DNA of 64,000 nucleotides, from contig JAIYBC010000065.1 of NCBI GenBank assembly GCA_027488845.1, positions 88,838-152,837 of the forward strand, read 5' to 3'. Positions within the stretch are counted from its first letter, which is position 1, and every line of letters starts with the position of its first letter. Below, piece after piece: positions 19,301 to 26,994 of this stretch. The notes beneath the pieces are model-generated. The model was not told the origin of the DNA. It saw only the letters and a program-made list of their open reading frames with translations, and ran no database searches. The DNA comes from Verrucomicrobiales bacterium (GTDB taxonomy: Bacteria; Verrucomicrobiota; Verrucomicrobiia; Limisphaerales; UBA9464). The position numbers and the translations under genes were made by a program.

Positions 19301-19807
19301 CTGCAGAAGCACACGGACACCGTCGGCGTGGGTGTTGAGCACGAGGTCGGGAAGCGCGTCGCCGTTCAGGTCGGCGAAGGCGACACCGGTGACATCGCCT
19401 GAAAGCGAGAGATTCTCCGATGGAAACCATCGGGAAGTGACGTCCTCGAATCGCCATCCGCCGAGGTTGCGCCACAACGAGGAACGTCCGCCGGTGGCGC
19501 CGAAGAAGAGGTCCGGCCGGCCGTCCTGGTCGACGTCACCGGCGGCGACGCCCGAGCCGTCGAGCAGCATCTGGTTGGTGAGCTGACGGAAGAGCGGAAC
19601 CTGATTGGAAAAGGTCAGACCCGAGGCTTCCGGGGCAACGCGGGCGAATCCACCGCTGGTGGTAGGAGCGGCCCGGACACCGCGATCCGGCAAGGCGAAG
19701 CCGAGCGTGAGCAAGGCCAGGAACAGGATCCGCCAAAGACCTCCGGATCGCGAGCGTTCCGACCGCTGGAATCGGGGCTGCTGGATCTGGGAGGCAGGGG
19801 GGACCAT
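16397..19807 (-). CDS. Exported FG-GAP/VCBS repeat protein with ASPIC/UnbV domain (CRTAC1-like)
   Basis: 1136 residues with a signal peptide (LWRILFLALLTLGFALPDRG). Many FG-GAP/VCBS calcium-binding loops of the form DxDxDGxxD are visible in two sets: about residues 85-590 (DVDQDGRPDLFF, DLNGDALPDLVL, DVDGDGWLDLYV, DVNGDGRPDLYV, DLDGDGDLDLAV) and again from about 880 to the end (DVDGDRRPDLLL, DLDGDGLTDVFC, DLDGDGRNELVV). Between them, at about 575-660, is an ASPIC/UnbV domain (GSNSAAVGAQLRFRW, then GELVVRWPGGRTERW). The whole is a seven-bladed-propeller-type surface protein of the CRTAC1/UnbV family, common as large paralogous sets in this phylum. Its molecular function is unknown; adhesion or polymer binding is plausible. 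Confidence 0.88.
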   Translation of the reverse strand: MVPPASQIQQPRFQRSERSRSGGLWRILFLALLTLGFALPDRGVRAAPTTSGGFARVAPEASGLTFSNQVPLFRQLTNQMLLDGSGVAAGDVDQDGRPDLFFGATGGRSSLWRNLGGWRFEDVTSRWFPSENLSLSGDVTGVAFADLNGDALPDLVLNTHADGVRVLLQTKTGVFEPMSFPQSSARGGHSLAIADVDGDGWLDLYVCNYRRRALMDMPNARATFRREGDRTVVATIDGRPTSEPDLTNRFVVTATGAIEELGEPDVLYRNLGGTNFAEVPWNRGAFLDEDGKALSSAPPDWGLAAQFRDVNGDGRPDLYVCNDFQSPDRFWINDSTPGHPRFRLAPRTTLRHTSQFSMGVDFADLDANGRPDFVVVDMLSPDHLRRLTMLDGTGSVAVDASDPLARPQFDANTLFLQRSDGSFLEAAAMAGVMATDWSWTPVFLDVDLDGWPDLLVSAGQERGSRDLDVAEQLKQFRRGGIRSDIQIFRERQKFPRLAAPIRAFRHRGDPVGGVPRFDESTQAWGLAEPGVHHGMALADLDGDGDLDLAVNAMNSPAGLYRNEAMGARLRVTLRGRGSNSAAVGAQLRFRWKRRDGVSVPPQSTEIVAGGRYLSGDAPERVFACPGDGVGELVVRWPGGRTERWEPLSAGTTRILAEGEGLPSTNSLPAAAAPRLALSRNASEIVVPPAADPEFAVQPTLPRRLGTRLPVLASTGSGILVGADDSNPIRATDANGRPAGTAASSGGRTVGWVRLGDEWIGLSAGSNRLFRIEAKTLRWSPLDVPVPLPESPACLAGSDSGRWIFVGAGSRAGRFPEASGSALFRLQGEGPPVRRLPDLGMVSAAAFVDFEAGGEPELLVVSDWGTPHLLRIGPDSASEWELPVRFAKGSSVNLSSLSGWWQAAAVADVDGDRRPDLLLGNWGFNSAFAVNSGMPDASGAVRPLYLYPGGTDAPDACVEAYTDVDGTVRPLRSFAELGPRMPSLQDRFTTHRAFAMAGLPSIVGAGGRVPKVASHLGSLLLLNRGDHLEATLLPDAVQAGPVFGFAVGDLDGDGLTDVFCAQGFHGHNFGQSRDDSGEGVILFGLGGGRFEAVTLPECGVRVPGEQRSALITDLDGDGRNELVVGVHGGPVEILRRR

Positions 19808-19897
19808 CGGGCAGGGGAGACGGCGCAGAAGATCCCAGAGAACCGATTCCTGGAAAACACTTCCCTGCGGAATCCGGCTGTCGCCGAAGATGGAAAC

Positions 19898-19930
19898 GAA
19901 AAAGGGGGCTGAAGCGAACTTCAGCCCCCC
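19898..19930 (-). terminator. Strong intrinsic terminator
   Basis: A perfect 11-base-pair stem (GGGGGCTGAAG at 19904-19914 pairing with 19919-19929) closes a CGAA loop. On the minus strand it is followed at once by TTTTT. It lies about 20 bases downstream of the stop of the large modular protein gene and would end that transcript before the FG-GAP gene. It is the clearest terminator in the window. Confidence 0.9.
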
Positions 19931-19951
19931 GTGATTCAGATCCGTCGCCGA

Positions 19952-22900
19952 TTACTGGCGGACACGTCCGAACAGCATGGGCTGGTCAGGCGTGAAGGTG
20001 AACGGACTGGTCGCACCGGTGACGTCGGTGAACGGACCGTTGATCGACGGAGCGGCCTGCAGCGTGCCACCGGAGTAGGTGATGGTCACGGAGCCGTTCG
20101 CGTTGCGGACGATGCTCGTGATCTGCGGCGGGGCAGAAGCCACCGGCGAGAACAGGATGAAGTCGAAGTCGCCGTTGCCGGTCTGGAAACGGAGGGTCTT
20201 CGAACCGGAGAGCTCGACGGCGAGCGGGGTGGTGTCGGTGTCGGACGCCTTGAGGGGCACCAAGGCGTTGTTGCCCCAGCCGCCCGTCGCCGGGGCTTCG
20301 AACGTGCCGACCGTGGTCGCGGTGCCACCGGTGACGGTGGACAGCGTGGCCCTCATGCGGGTCGCGCTGGCAGGACCGTCGCCGTGCGAGAGACCGGCGT
20401 AGACGTTGTAACGGCCGGCCGGGAAGGTACGGGTGTAGTTGTACCAGCCGTCGCCGCCCGCCCAACCGATCTTGTAGTTGACGGCGATCTCACCGAGACC
20501 GCGGTCGCGGTCGCCGGTGCGGTCCATCGGGATGTTGGGCTCGCCCTCGGTCCGGTAGAGCGGGGAGGCGTCCTCGTTGTTCCGGGTGTAGTCGGTCGAG
20601 GCGACCGCGGTGACTCCCGCGTAGGCGCCACCGGCGTACGGCATCACGCTGGCCGCGGCGATGCCGGTGCCACCGTTGTCGAAGTCTTCCGCCTCGATGA
20701 AGAAGGTCGGAGTGCGATGGGCGCCGACGCCGAAGGTCCAGCTGACCGTACGATCGATGATCGTGGCGCGGACGGCGTGGGTCGAATCAGCGGCCCAGCC
20801 ACCGGCCGGGGTGTAGCTGATGGTGGCATTGCCGCCGGCGGTGGTGACCGTCGGGGTGACCGCGGTGCCGTCGACCGTGAGGCTGACGTTGGCCGTGGTG
20901 AGGGCCGGGCCGGTGCCCTGGGGCACGACGAGCGTGATGGCGGAATCCACGCCGGCGCGGTAGGGAGCGACGCCGGAAGCGCGACCGGTACGGGCCGGGG
21001 CGAACGACTTGACGTAGGGCACGCCGGCGCTGGACAGCGGGTACTGGTAGGCCGTGATGCCGCCGTCGGCGTTGATCAGGTTGCCGCTGAGCAGGGCGCC
21101 GGTGACAGGGTCGAACTGACGGGCGCTGAACTCGACGTTCGCGCCGCCGCCGCCCTCGTACCAGACGAGGCGGACCGGGTAGAGACCGGCCTGGGTGACC
21201 TCGAAGGCGTAGGTGGTGCCGGAATCGATGCCGCCGCCGTTGCCACGGCCGCCGCTGAACTCACCGACCACGAGGGGCAGGGTGAAGGCCTCGGCGGGGT
21301 TGCCGATGGTCATCACGAAGCCGTCGTCGCTGTTCACGTTGAACATGTAGTAGCCCGGGTTCAGGTTCAGGACCGTGAGGATCTCCTGGGCGAAGTTGTC
21401 GGTGCTGCTGGTCGTGCCCGGGATGCCCGGGACGCCGGTGTCATCCGGGAAGAAGCCGGAGCTGGCGGCGTCCTGGTTGTAGTTGATCACGCCGGTCTCG
21501 ACGAAGTAGCCGGAGGGGCCGGTGAAGGCGGTCAGGTCGGCCACGTTCGGGGAGCCAATCAGGCCGGCGATGTGGGTCAAACCACGGTAGGTGTCGTTGC
21601 CCATGGACTCGCCGTTGGACTGCTGGACGGTCTTCACGAGGAAGCCGCGGTTGGCGGTGTTCACGGCAGCGGCCGGAAGCGCGAGGCTCGGCGGGACGAT
21701 CGGGGCGGACGAAACCGTGAAGGAGTTCGTGGCGCTGTAGGTCTGGGTGCCCGCGGTGAAGCGGACGATGACCGAGTTCGAGGAGCCGCTGGCGAGGTTG
21801 CCGGGAGGATCGAACTGGACGCGGGTGGTGCCACCGGACGGGGTCTTGGTGGCGGCCACGGCGGTGCCGTTGAACAGCAGCTCGATGGAGCCCTGATTCA
21901 CGGCGGTGGCGCCATCCTTGATGTCGACGATCAGGGGCACGGTACCCGGGACGGCCCCGCCGGTGGCGCGGGCCGGATGGATGAACGAGACGGCGGCCGG
22001 GAGGGAAGCCGAGGTGGTGCGGAACGCCTTGATCGCGTTCGGGTTCGCATCGTTGATCAGGTAACGGGCCGTCGGATTCGGGGCCACGCGCATGGCGGAC
22101 CACTCGAGGTTCGCCCCGCCGCCGCCTTCGAACCAGACCGAGCGGAACGGATAGAAGCCCGCGGTCGGGACGTAGACGGTCGCGACGACGTCGCTGTCAC
22201 CCTTGCCGAAGTCGGCTTGGCTGACGATCAGCGAATCCAACACCTCGGCGCCGTTGCCGCTGACGGTCGTGCGGAAGCCGTCGTCGGAGTTGAAGATCAG
22301 CTGGTACACACCCGCGGTCGGGAACTGCAGGTAGGTGGTGATCTCCGCCGCGATGTTGTCCGTGTAGTAGGAGCTGTCCGCGTTGAACTCGGTGGAGCTC
22401 GGGATGCCCGGGATCAGCGTGTCCGCGATCTGGCGATCGGGGTTGGTCTCGTTGGCATCGAACCAACCACTCTGCTGCGGGGCTCCCGCGGCGTCAGGCT
22501 GGTTGAAGTTGATGACCGGGACGTTGAACACACCGGCCGTGGCGGCGCTGAGGTCCGCGACGTTCGCGCCACGGAGACCCTGGAGCTGCTGCTCGGCACG
22601 GGCGATGGTGTTCGGCTGACCACGCTGGGCGGTCTGGTGGACCCGGACGTTGAATCCGGAGCCCGAGGCGTTGGCCACCGCCGATGACGGCGGGACGGTC
22701 ACGTACGAACCCACCGTGAACTGGCGGGTCTCGGTGACAGTGCGGCCGAGGGTGTCACGAATCGTGGCCACGACCGTGTTGACGGAACCCGCGGCCAGCG
22801 GAGCGGCGGGGTTGCCGTACACGGCGGTCAGGGTGATGCCGTCCTTGGTCACGGACTGCGGGGTCACCGGGGTGCCGTTCAGCGTCACGGTGAAGCCGTC

Positions 22901-23956
22901 GGTCACCGCGATGCCGGAACCGGAGTCCACGGAGGTCAGGGTGAAGCCGATCGGGTTGCCGACCGCGGCGCCGATGATGATGTTGTCGGCGGGAACGGTG
23001 GCCAGGTAGAGGTTGTCGACGTGGTGCACTTCCCAGGCGCCACCGGTACGACCACCGAACACCAGACGACCCGGGCTCGGGGCGAAGGTGGTGGCGAGAC
23101 CGCCGGCGGGGGTCAGCTCGACGCCCTTCCAGGAGAGCTTCAGCTTGGCGTCCTCGGTGATCTCGGCGCGGAGCTTCTCCCACTTCAGGTTCTTGACCCA
23201 CTTGGCCCAGACGACCGGATCATCCGCGTAGGCCGGCTGGCCCGCGTTGGCGTCGTCCGCGGTGACGGAGCCGTCGCCGTTGAGATCCTCGTCGGAGAGG
23301 GCGCCCGTCTGCATCGACGAGGCGTAGTTGGCGTTGTTGGTCGCGAGGTTGCGGAAGGGAACCTCGTCGAAGGTGCCACCGGGCCAGACGTTGCCCGGGC
23401 GAAGAGGCACGGGAAGCTGGGTGATCAGGGCTCCGTCCACGCGGAGGGAGATGCCGACCACGTCGGTGATGCCGCCCGGATGATCACCGGACTGCCAGGT
23501 GTCGAAGCCGATGCCGAGGCCGGTCAGCGAGCCTTCCTCGGGGAGGTCGGTCTCATTGCCGGTACCGGCGTACGGACCACCGTTCTGGATGATCGGGTCC
23601 GTGGAGCGGACGTAGTTGAGCGAGAAGCCGTCCGCAGGACGGGCCGTGCCGCCACCGATGCGCAGGTCGGCCTCGAACACGAACGCCTTGACGACCAGAC
23701 CGGCGTCCAGGTCGTTGAATACCAAGCTCGAACGTTGGCCGCTGCGGGCGTCGGTGATCGACAGGTAGCCGTCACCAGCAGCGCCGCTGGCGCCGCCGTC
23801 CGCACGATACTCACCCGCGGTGGCACCCACTTCCACGAAGGGAAGAGCACCGCCGGCGGCGTTGAAGGTCACTGTGTTGGTGGCCGCGAAGGCGGTGCTG
23901 GAGACCAGCCCGCTCGCAACCAGCAACCGCAGCAGGTTCTTTTGATTTTTTTGCAT
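19952..23956 (-). CDS. Large modular exported protein: lectin-like domain, two PA14-like modules, CBM-like C terminus
   Basis: 1334 residues from the ATG complement at 23954-23956; another ATG lies 12 bases upstream. The signal peptide is KNLLRLLVASGLVSSTAFA. A bacterial L-type-lectin-like or LamG-like domain covers about 25-320 (SLTGLGIGFDTWQSG, LVFGGRTGGAWEVHHVDNL). An Ig-like segment is followed by two homologous PA14/GLEYA-like modules at about 430-660 and 760-1010. Both contain QxxN, a PGIP turn, FNSDDGF or VNSDDGF, and FEGGGGANLEWSA or YEGGGGANVEFSA, and both precede an Ig-like spacer. A malectin/CBM6-like domain (EAEDFDNGGTG) starts near 1120. The tail (GTLQAAPSINGPFTDV to FGRVRQ) resembles the short C-terminal motif of many exported verrucomicrobial proteins. 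It is probably surface-bound and carbohydrate-binding; no catalytic motif is seen. Confidence 0.8.
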   Translation of the reverse strand: MQKNQKNLLRLLVASGLVSSTAFAATNTVTFNAAGGALPFVEVGATAGEYRADGGASGAAGDGYLSITDARSGQRSSLVFNDLDAGLVVKAFVFEADLRIGGGTARPADGFSLNYVRSTDPIIQNGGPYAGTGNETDLPEEGSLTGLGIGFDTWQSGDHPGGITDVVGISLRVDGALITQLPVPLRPGNVWPGGTFDEVPFRNLATNNANYASSMQTGALSDEDLNGDGSVTADDANAGQPAYADDPVVWAKWVKNLKWEKLRAEITEDAKLKLSWKGVELTPAGGLATTFAPSPGRLVFGGRTGGAWEVHHVDNLYLATVPADNIIIGAAVGNPIGFTLTSVDSGSGIAVTDGFTVTLNGTPVTPQSVTKDGITLTAVYGNPAAPLAAGSVNTVVATIRDTLGRTVTETRQFTVGSYVTVPPSSAVANASGSGFNVRVHQTAQRGQPNTIARAEQQLQGLRGANVADLSAATAGVFNVPVINFNQPDAAGAPQQSGWFDANETNPDRQIADTLIPGIPSSTEFNADSSYYTDNIAAEITTYLQFPTAGVYQLIFNSDDGFRTTVSGNGAEVLDSLIVSQADFGKGDSDVVATVYVPTAGFYPFRSVWFEGGGGANLEWSAMRVAPNPTARYLINDANPNAIKAFRTTSASLPAAVSFIHPARATGGAVPGTVPLIVDIKDGATAVNQGSIELLFNGTAVAATKTPSGGTTRVQFDPPGNLASGSSNSVIVRFTAGTQTYSATNSFTVSSAPIVPPSLALPAAAVNTANRGFLVKTVQQSNGESMGNDTYRGLTHIAGLIGSPNVADLTAFTGPSGYFVETGVINYNQDAASSGFFPDDTGVPGIPGTTSSTDNFAQEILTVLNLNPGYYMFNVNSDDGFVMTIGNPAEAFTLPLVVGEFSGGRGNGGGIDSGTTYAFEVTQAGLYPVRLVWYEGGGGANVEFSARQFDPVTGALLSGNLINADGGITAYQYPLSSAGVPYVKSFAPARTGRASGVAPYRAGVDSAITLVVPQGTGPALTTANVSLTVDGTAVTPTVTTAGGNATISYTPAGGWAADSTHAVRATIIDRTVSWTFGVGAHRTPTFFIEAEDFDNGGTGIAAASVMPYAGGAYAGVTAVASTDYTRNNEDASPLYRTEGEPNIPMDRTGDRDRGLGEIAVNYKIGWAGGDGWYNYTRTFPAGRYNVYAGLSHGDGPASATRMRATLSTVTGGTATTVGTFEAPATGGWGNNALVPLKASDTDTTPLAVELSGSKTLRFQTGNGDFDFILFSPVASAPPQITSIVRNANGSVTITYSGGTLQAAPSINGPFTDVTGATSPFTFTPDQPMLFGRVRQ

Positions 23957-23968
23957 AGGTACTGTCAT

Positions 23969-24472
23969 TTCTCGCCCAATCGGCCCCCTTCAGGCCGACG
24001 AGACGACGACAAATCCCCCTCACGGAGACAGGACGTCGCGTCGGCCTGACAGGCAGATAACCGGGTGATTGCGTTTCCTATCCCCCGGTATCGCTCCAGC
24101 GTCAACCGGTTTGTGATCGAACTTTCGAACATTCGGACCCCAATCCGCACCTCAGGGCAGCCATTCCGGGTATCCATCGCCCACCTCGGAAATGGTCTAC
24201 AGGCCCTAAGGTGGAACGGTCCTGAAGGGGTCGAAGACTGGAGTTCCGCAAAGACCCCTAGCCGCCAACGGGGCGCCGGAACCGGTACCGAAAAGCGGAT
24301 TCCGCTTCGGTCCAAGGTTCTTCCACGGGAAACCGGCCCTTCTCCCTCCCCGTCAGCGGCTTTGCGGCGTCGCGTGCCGTTCCCCGTTGCATCGCGCCGG
24401 CGAAGGCACGTTTCGCGGGATTGAATTCCACAGACCGCTTGCCCGACCCGGTGTCTCCCGCGTTAATCGTGC
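23969..24472. other. Intergenic region between divergent genes, with leader inverted repeat
   Basis: About 500 bases separate the large minus-strand exported protein gene from the plus-strand SGNH/TPR gene. A perfect 10-base inverted repeat (CAGGCCGACG at 23991-24000 and its complement at 24039-24048) lies 20-90 bases upstream of the minus-strand start and would form a stem in its 5' leader. The stretch 24050-24200 is less GC-rich than its surroundings and is the likely place for divergent promoters. I found no convincing -35/-10 pair, no RNA family and no reading frame with gene-like content. Confidence 0.5.
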
Positions 24473-26836
24473 GTGCCCTCGCCCCGTTCGACTCCGCCGA
24501 ACTCCCATGCCCCGGGTGTCCCATCCTCCCGGAAATGGGGATTCCGGCTGGCGGCGATGCTCGCTCCCTTCGCCCTGCTGCTGGCCGTCGAGTGGGGACT
24601 CCGGATCTCGGGAAATCATGTCCCGACCGGTTTCTGGCTGGAGACGGAGGACGGAGCCTTGGAAGCGAACCCGGCCTTCGGCGCCCGTTTCGTCGGGCCC
24701 ACCCTCGCCCGGATGCCACGTCCCCTGCGTGTCCAGCGATACGGCGGGTCCGAGACCCATCGGGTCATGGTGTTCGGTGAGTCCGCCGCCCTTGGCGACC
24801 CGGAACCGGCTTTCGGGTTGCCCCGCTTTCTCCAGGCCGAGTTGGAAAACCGGAGTCCCTTGGGCAACCAGGAGGTCCTCAACCTCGGCATCACGGCGTT
24901 GAACTCCTATGCCCTGAGGGAGATCGCGCGGGATACCGCCGAATCGGGGGTGAGCGGCGGCGTTTGCGACTGGGTGATCTATCCCGGCAACAACGAGGTC
25001 CACGGGCCTTTCGGCCCGGGAAGCGGCCTCGCCGGGCCGACGCCATCCCGCATCACGGTCCTGGCGACTCTGGCCCTGCGGAAGACGGCGATCGGCCAGT
25101 GGATCCAGAGGCGGCGCCTCTCCAAGCCGGAAGGCCTGTCGCTGACCCAACGCTTTGCCGGCCTGGAGATGTTCACGGGCAACCACGTCCGGGCCACCGA
25201 TTCCGCGGTGTCCCAGGTGCATTCGAATTTCGAGGCGAACCTCGAGGACATGGTGCGCCTTGCGCTGAGGGCTCCAACACGGCGCCGTATCGTCCTGGTC
25301 ACCATGGCGGTGAACCTCACCGACTGCCCGCCCTTCGGCTCGGACCTCACCTCCCTGACCAATTCCCCCGCCTATCCGGCCTGGACCAACGCCGTGGAGC
25401 TGGCCCGCCGATCCGGCGAGCAGGCGGATCCGGCGGAACCGGTCCGGCTCTGGACGCAGGCGTCCCAATTGGCGCCGGGCCATGCCGAGACCCGCTATCG
25501 ACTGGGCCTGGCCAAGGCGGATGCCGGCGACGTCGCCGGGGCCAGGGCCGACCTCGAGGCGGCGCGGGACCTCGACACCCTCCGCTTCCGGGCCGATTCC
25601 GGGATCAACGAGGCCATCCGCCGGGTCGCCGCGAAGTTCCGGAAGGAAGGATTCGAAAGCGTCCTCCTCGTCGATGCGGCGCGGGAATTGTCCGGCACCG
25701 ATCCGGGTCGGCCGCCCGGAGCGGACCTCTTCTACGAGCACGTCCATCTCCGTCCCGAAGGCAACCATCGGCTGGCAAGGCTGATCACGGACGCCCTGTC
25801 GACGGCGGACCGCGGGCCGTCGTCCGCCGAGGCCGGCCTGTCGCGGTTGGGATGGACGCCGCAGGCCGAGGCGCGGATCTGGACCCAGATCCGTTCGTTG
25901 GTCCGGCGACCGCCCTTCTCCTTCCAGAGCAACTCGGAGAGCCGAAACCGCTACCTCGACGACCGTCTGGCGGAGTCCACGGCCCAGGGTCGGAAGCTCG
26001 GGCTCAACGCGGCCATCGGGCAGGTCTCCGCGATGCTGGAGAAGCACACCAACGACTGGGAACTGCGGGAGCAACACGCGCGGCTGCTGCACACCGGACG
26101 TCGCTGGACCAACGCCGCGGCCGAATGGGAGCGCATCGTGGCACAGGTCCCGAACCACCTGATGGCCTGGTACCAGCTCGGTGAGGCGAAGGCCAAGGGG
26201 GGCGACTTCGCCGGTGCGATCCCGGCCTACCGTCGGGCCTTGGCGATCCGGCCCGACTTCACGGATGCCGGGATCGGGCTGGGCATCGCCCTGGGGCAGT
26301 CCGGTCGACTTTCGGAGGCCTTGGCGGCCATGGACCAGACCCTTTCGCACGATCCCTCGAACGCGGACGCCCGGGTGAACCGCGCCATCACCCTGAACGC
26401 GTTGGGGCGCGCCGACGAGGCGGCCGACGACCTGCGCCGTGCGGCCGCGGAAAACCGGGAGTCGAGCCTGCCGCTGGTGCGCCTCGCGGAGATGCAGTCG
26501 GGACGCAAGGAATTCGCGAAGGCCGCCGAAACCCTCGCCGAGGCCGTGAAGCGGGAACCGCGCAGCGCGGCCCTGTACCACCGGCTGGCCACGGAGATGG
26601 GACGCGGCGGCCTGCTGCTGGAATCCGAGGCCGCGTTCCGGAAGGCGTTGGAGCTGGATCCGTCGTTCCTCTCCGCCCGTGTCGACCTGGGAGTGGCCCT
26701 GGCCCAGCAGCGGCGCTTCGCCGACGCCGTCGTCGAGTTCGAGGCCGCCCTGCGGCAACAGCCCAACCATCCCACCGCGGGAACCTTCCTCGACCGCGCC
26801 CGCCAGATGCTGCAGACCAAGGGAGCCAATCCATGA
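24473..26836 (+). CDS. Membrane-anchored SGNH hydrolase with TPR repeats
   Basis: 787 residues from a GTG at 24473; a stop lies three codons upstream, and this start keeps the basic SSRKWGFR before the membrane anchor (LAAMLAPFALLLAVEWGL). The N-terminal half is an SGNH/GDSL-like hydrolase: block I FGESAALGDP (Ser about 104), block III GNNEVHGPFG (Asn about 173-174) and block V EHVHLRPEGNHRLA (His about 423-425). A helical TPR-like insertion (LWTQASQLAPGHAETRYRLG) sits between blocks III and V. From about 500 to 780 a row of TPR units follows, e.g. AWYQLGEAKAKGGDFAGAIP. SGNH enzymes are esterases or O-acetyl transferase partners acting on glycans. It overlaps the DUF5989 start by 4 bases and heads the carbamoyltransferase cassette. 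Confidence 0.8.
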   Translation: MPSPRSTPPNSHAPGVPSSRKWGFRLAAMLAPFALLLAVEWGLRISGNHVPTGFWLETEDGALEANPAFGARFVGPTLARMPRPLRVQRYGGSETHRVMVFGESAALGDPEPAFGLPRFLQAELENRSPLGNQEVLNLGITALNSYALREIARDTAESGVSGGVCDWVIYPGNNEVHGPFGPGSGLAGPTPSRITVLATLALRKTAIGQWIQRRRLSKPEGLSLTQRFAGLEMFTGNHVRATDSAVSQVHSNFEANLEDMVRLALRAPTRRRIVLVTMAVNLTDCPPFGSDLTSLTNSPAYPAWTNAVELARRSGEQADPAEPVRLWTQASQLAPGHAETRYRLGLAKADAGDVAGARADLEAARDLDTLRFRADSGINEAIRRVAAKFRKEGFESVLLVDAARELSGTDPGRPPGADLFYEHVHLRPEGNHRLARLITDALSTADRGPSSAEAGLSRLGWTPQAEARIWTQIRSLVRRPPFSFQSNSESRNRYLDDRLAESTAQGRKLGLNAAIGQVSAMLEKHTNDWELREQHARLLHTGRRWTNAAAEWERIVAQVPNHLMAWYQLGEAKAKGGDFAGAIPAYRRALAIRPDFTDAGIGLGIALGQSGRLSEALAAMDQTLSHDPSNADARVNRAITLNALGRADEAADDLRRAAAENRESSLPLVRLAEMQSGRKEFAKAAETLAEAVKREPRSAALYHRLATEMGRGGLLLESEAAFRKALELDPSFLSARVDLGVALAQQRRFADAVVEFEAALRQQPNHPTAGTFLDRARQMLQTKGANP

Positions 26837-26985
26837 TCCGACTGCTCCGGGAATTCCTGCGCTTCCTCCGTCAGGAGAAGAAATGGTGGCTCGTGCCGCT
26901 GGTGGTGATCCTCCTGCTGCTGGGGCTCGCGATCCTCTTCTCCTCCAGCTCGGCGGTGGCCCCGTTCCTGTACCCGTTCCTCTGA
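26833..26985 (+). CDS. DUF5989-like small membrane protein
   Basis: A 50-residue protein starting ATG at 26833 in an ATGA overlap with the SGNH/TPR stop. It begins MIRLLREFLRFLRQEKKWW, an amphipathic basic helix, then has one transmembrane segment (LVPLVVILLLLGLAILF) and a short tail ending PFLYPFL. The size, the 'FLRxxKKWWLxP' start and the position directly before a carbamoyltransferase match the DUF5989 family, which is typically found beside carbamoyltransferase and SxtJ genes. Its function is unknown; a membrane scaffold or regulator role is a guess. GAGGAG just after its stop serves the next gene. Confidence 0.8.
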   Translation: MIRLLREFLRFLRQEKKWWLVPLVVILLLLGLAILFSSSSAVAPFLYPFL

Positions 26986-26989
26986 GGAG
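26984..26989 (+). promoter_or_regulatory. Ribosome binding site of the carbamoyltransferase gene
   Basis: GAGGAG overlaps the stop codon of the DUF5989 gene and lies 5 bases before the ATG at 26995. It is one of the few clear Shine-Dalgarno sequences in the window and supports this start and co-translation of the cassette. Confidence 0.75.
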
Positions 26990-26994
26990 CAGAA

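Noticed and set aside
19931..22687. A 918-codon open frame antisense to the large modular protein
   Set aside because: Composition is Gly/Arg/Val-rich with no motif, as expected from the complement of a high-GC gene; the opposite strand has a clear signal peptide and domains.
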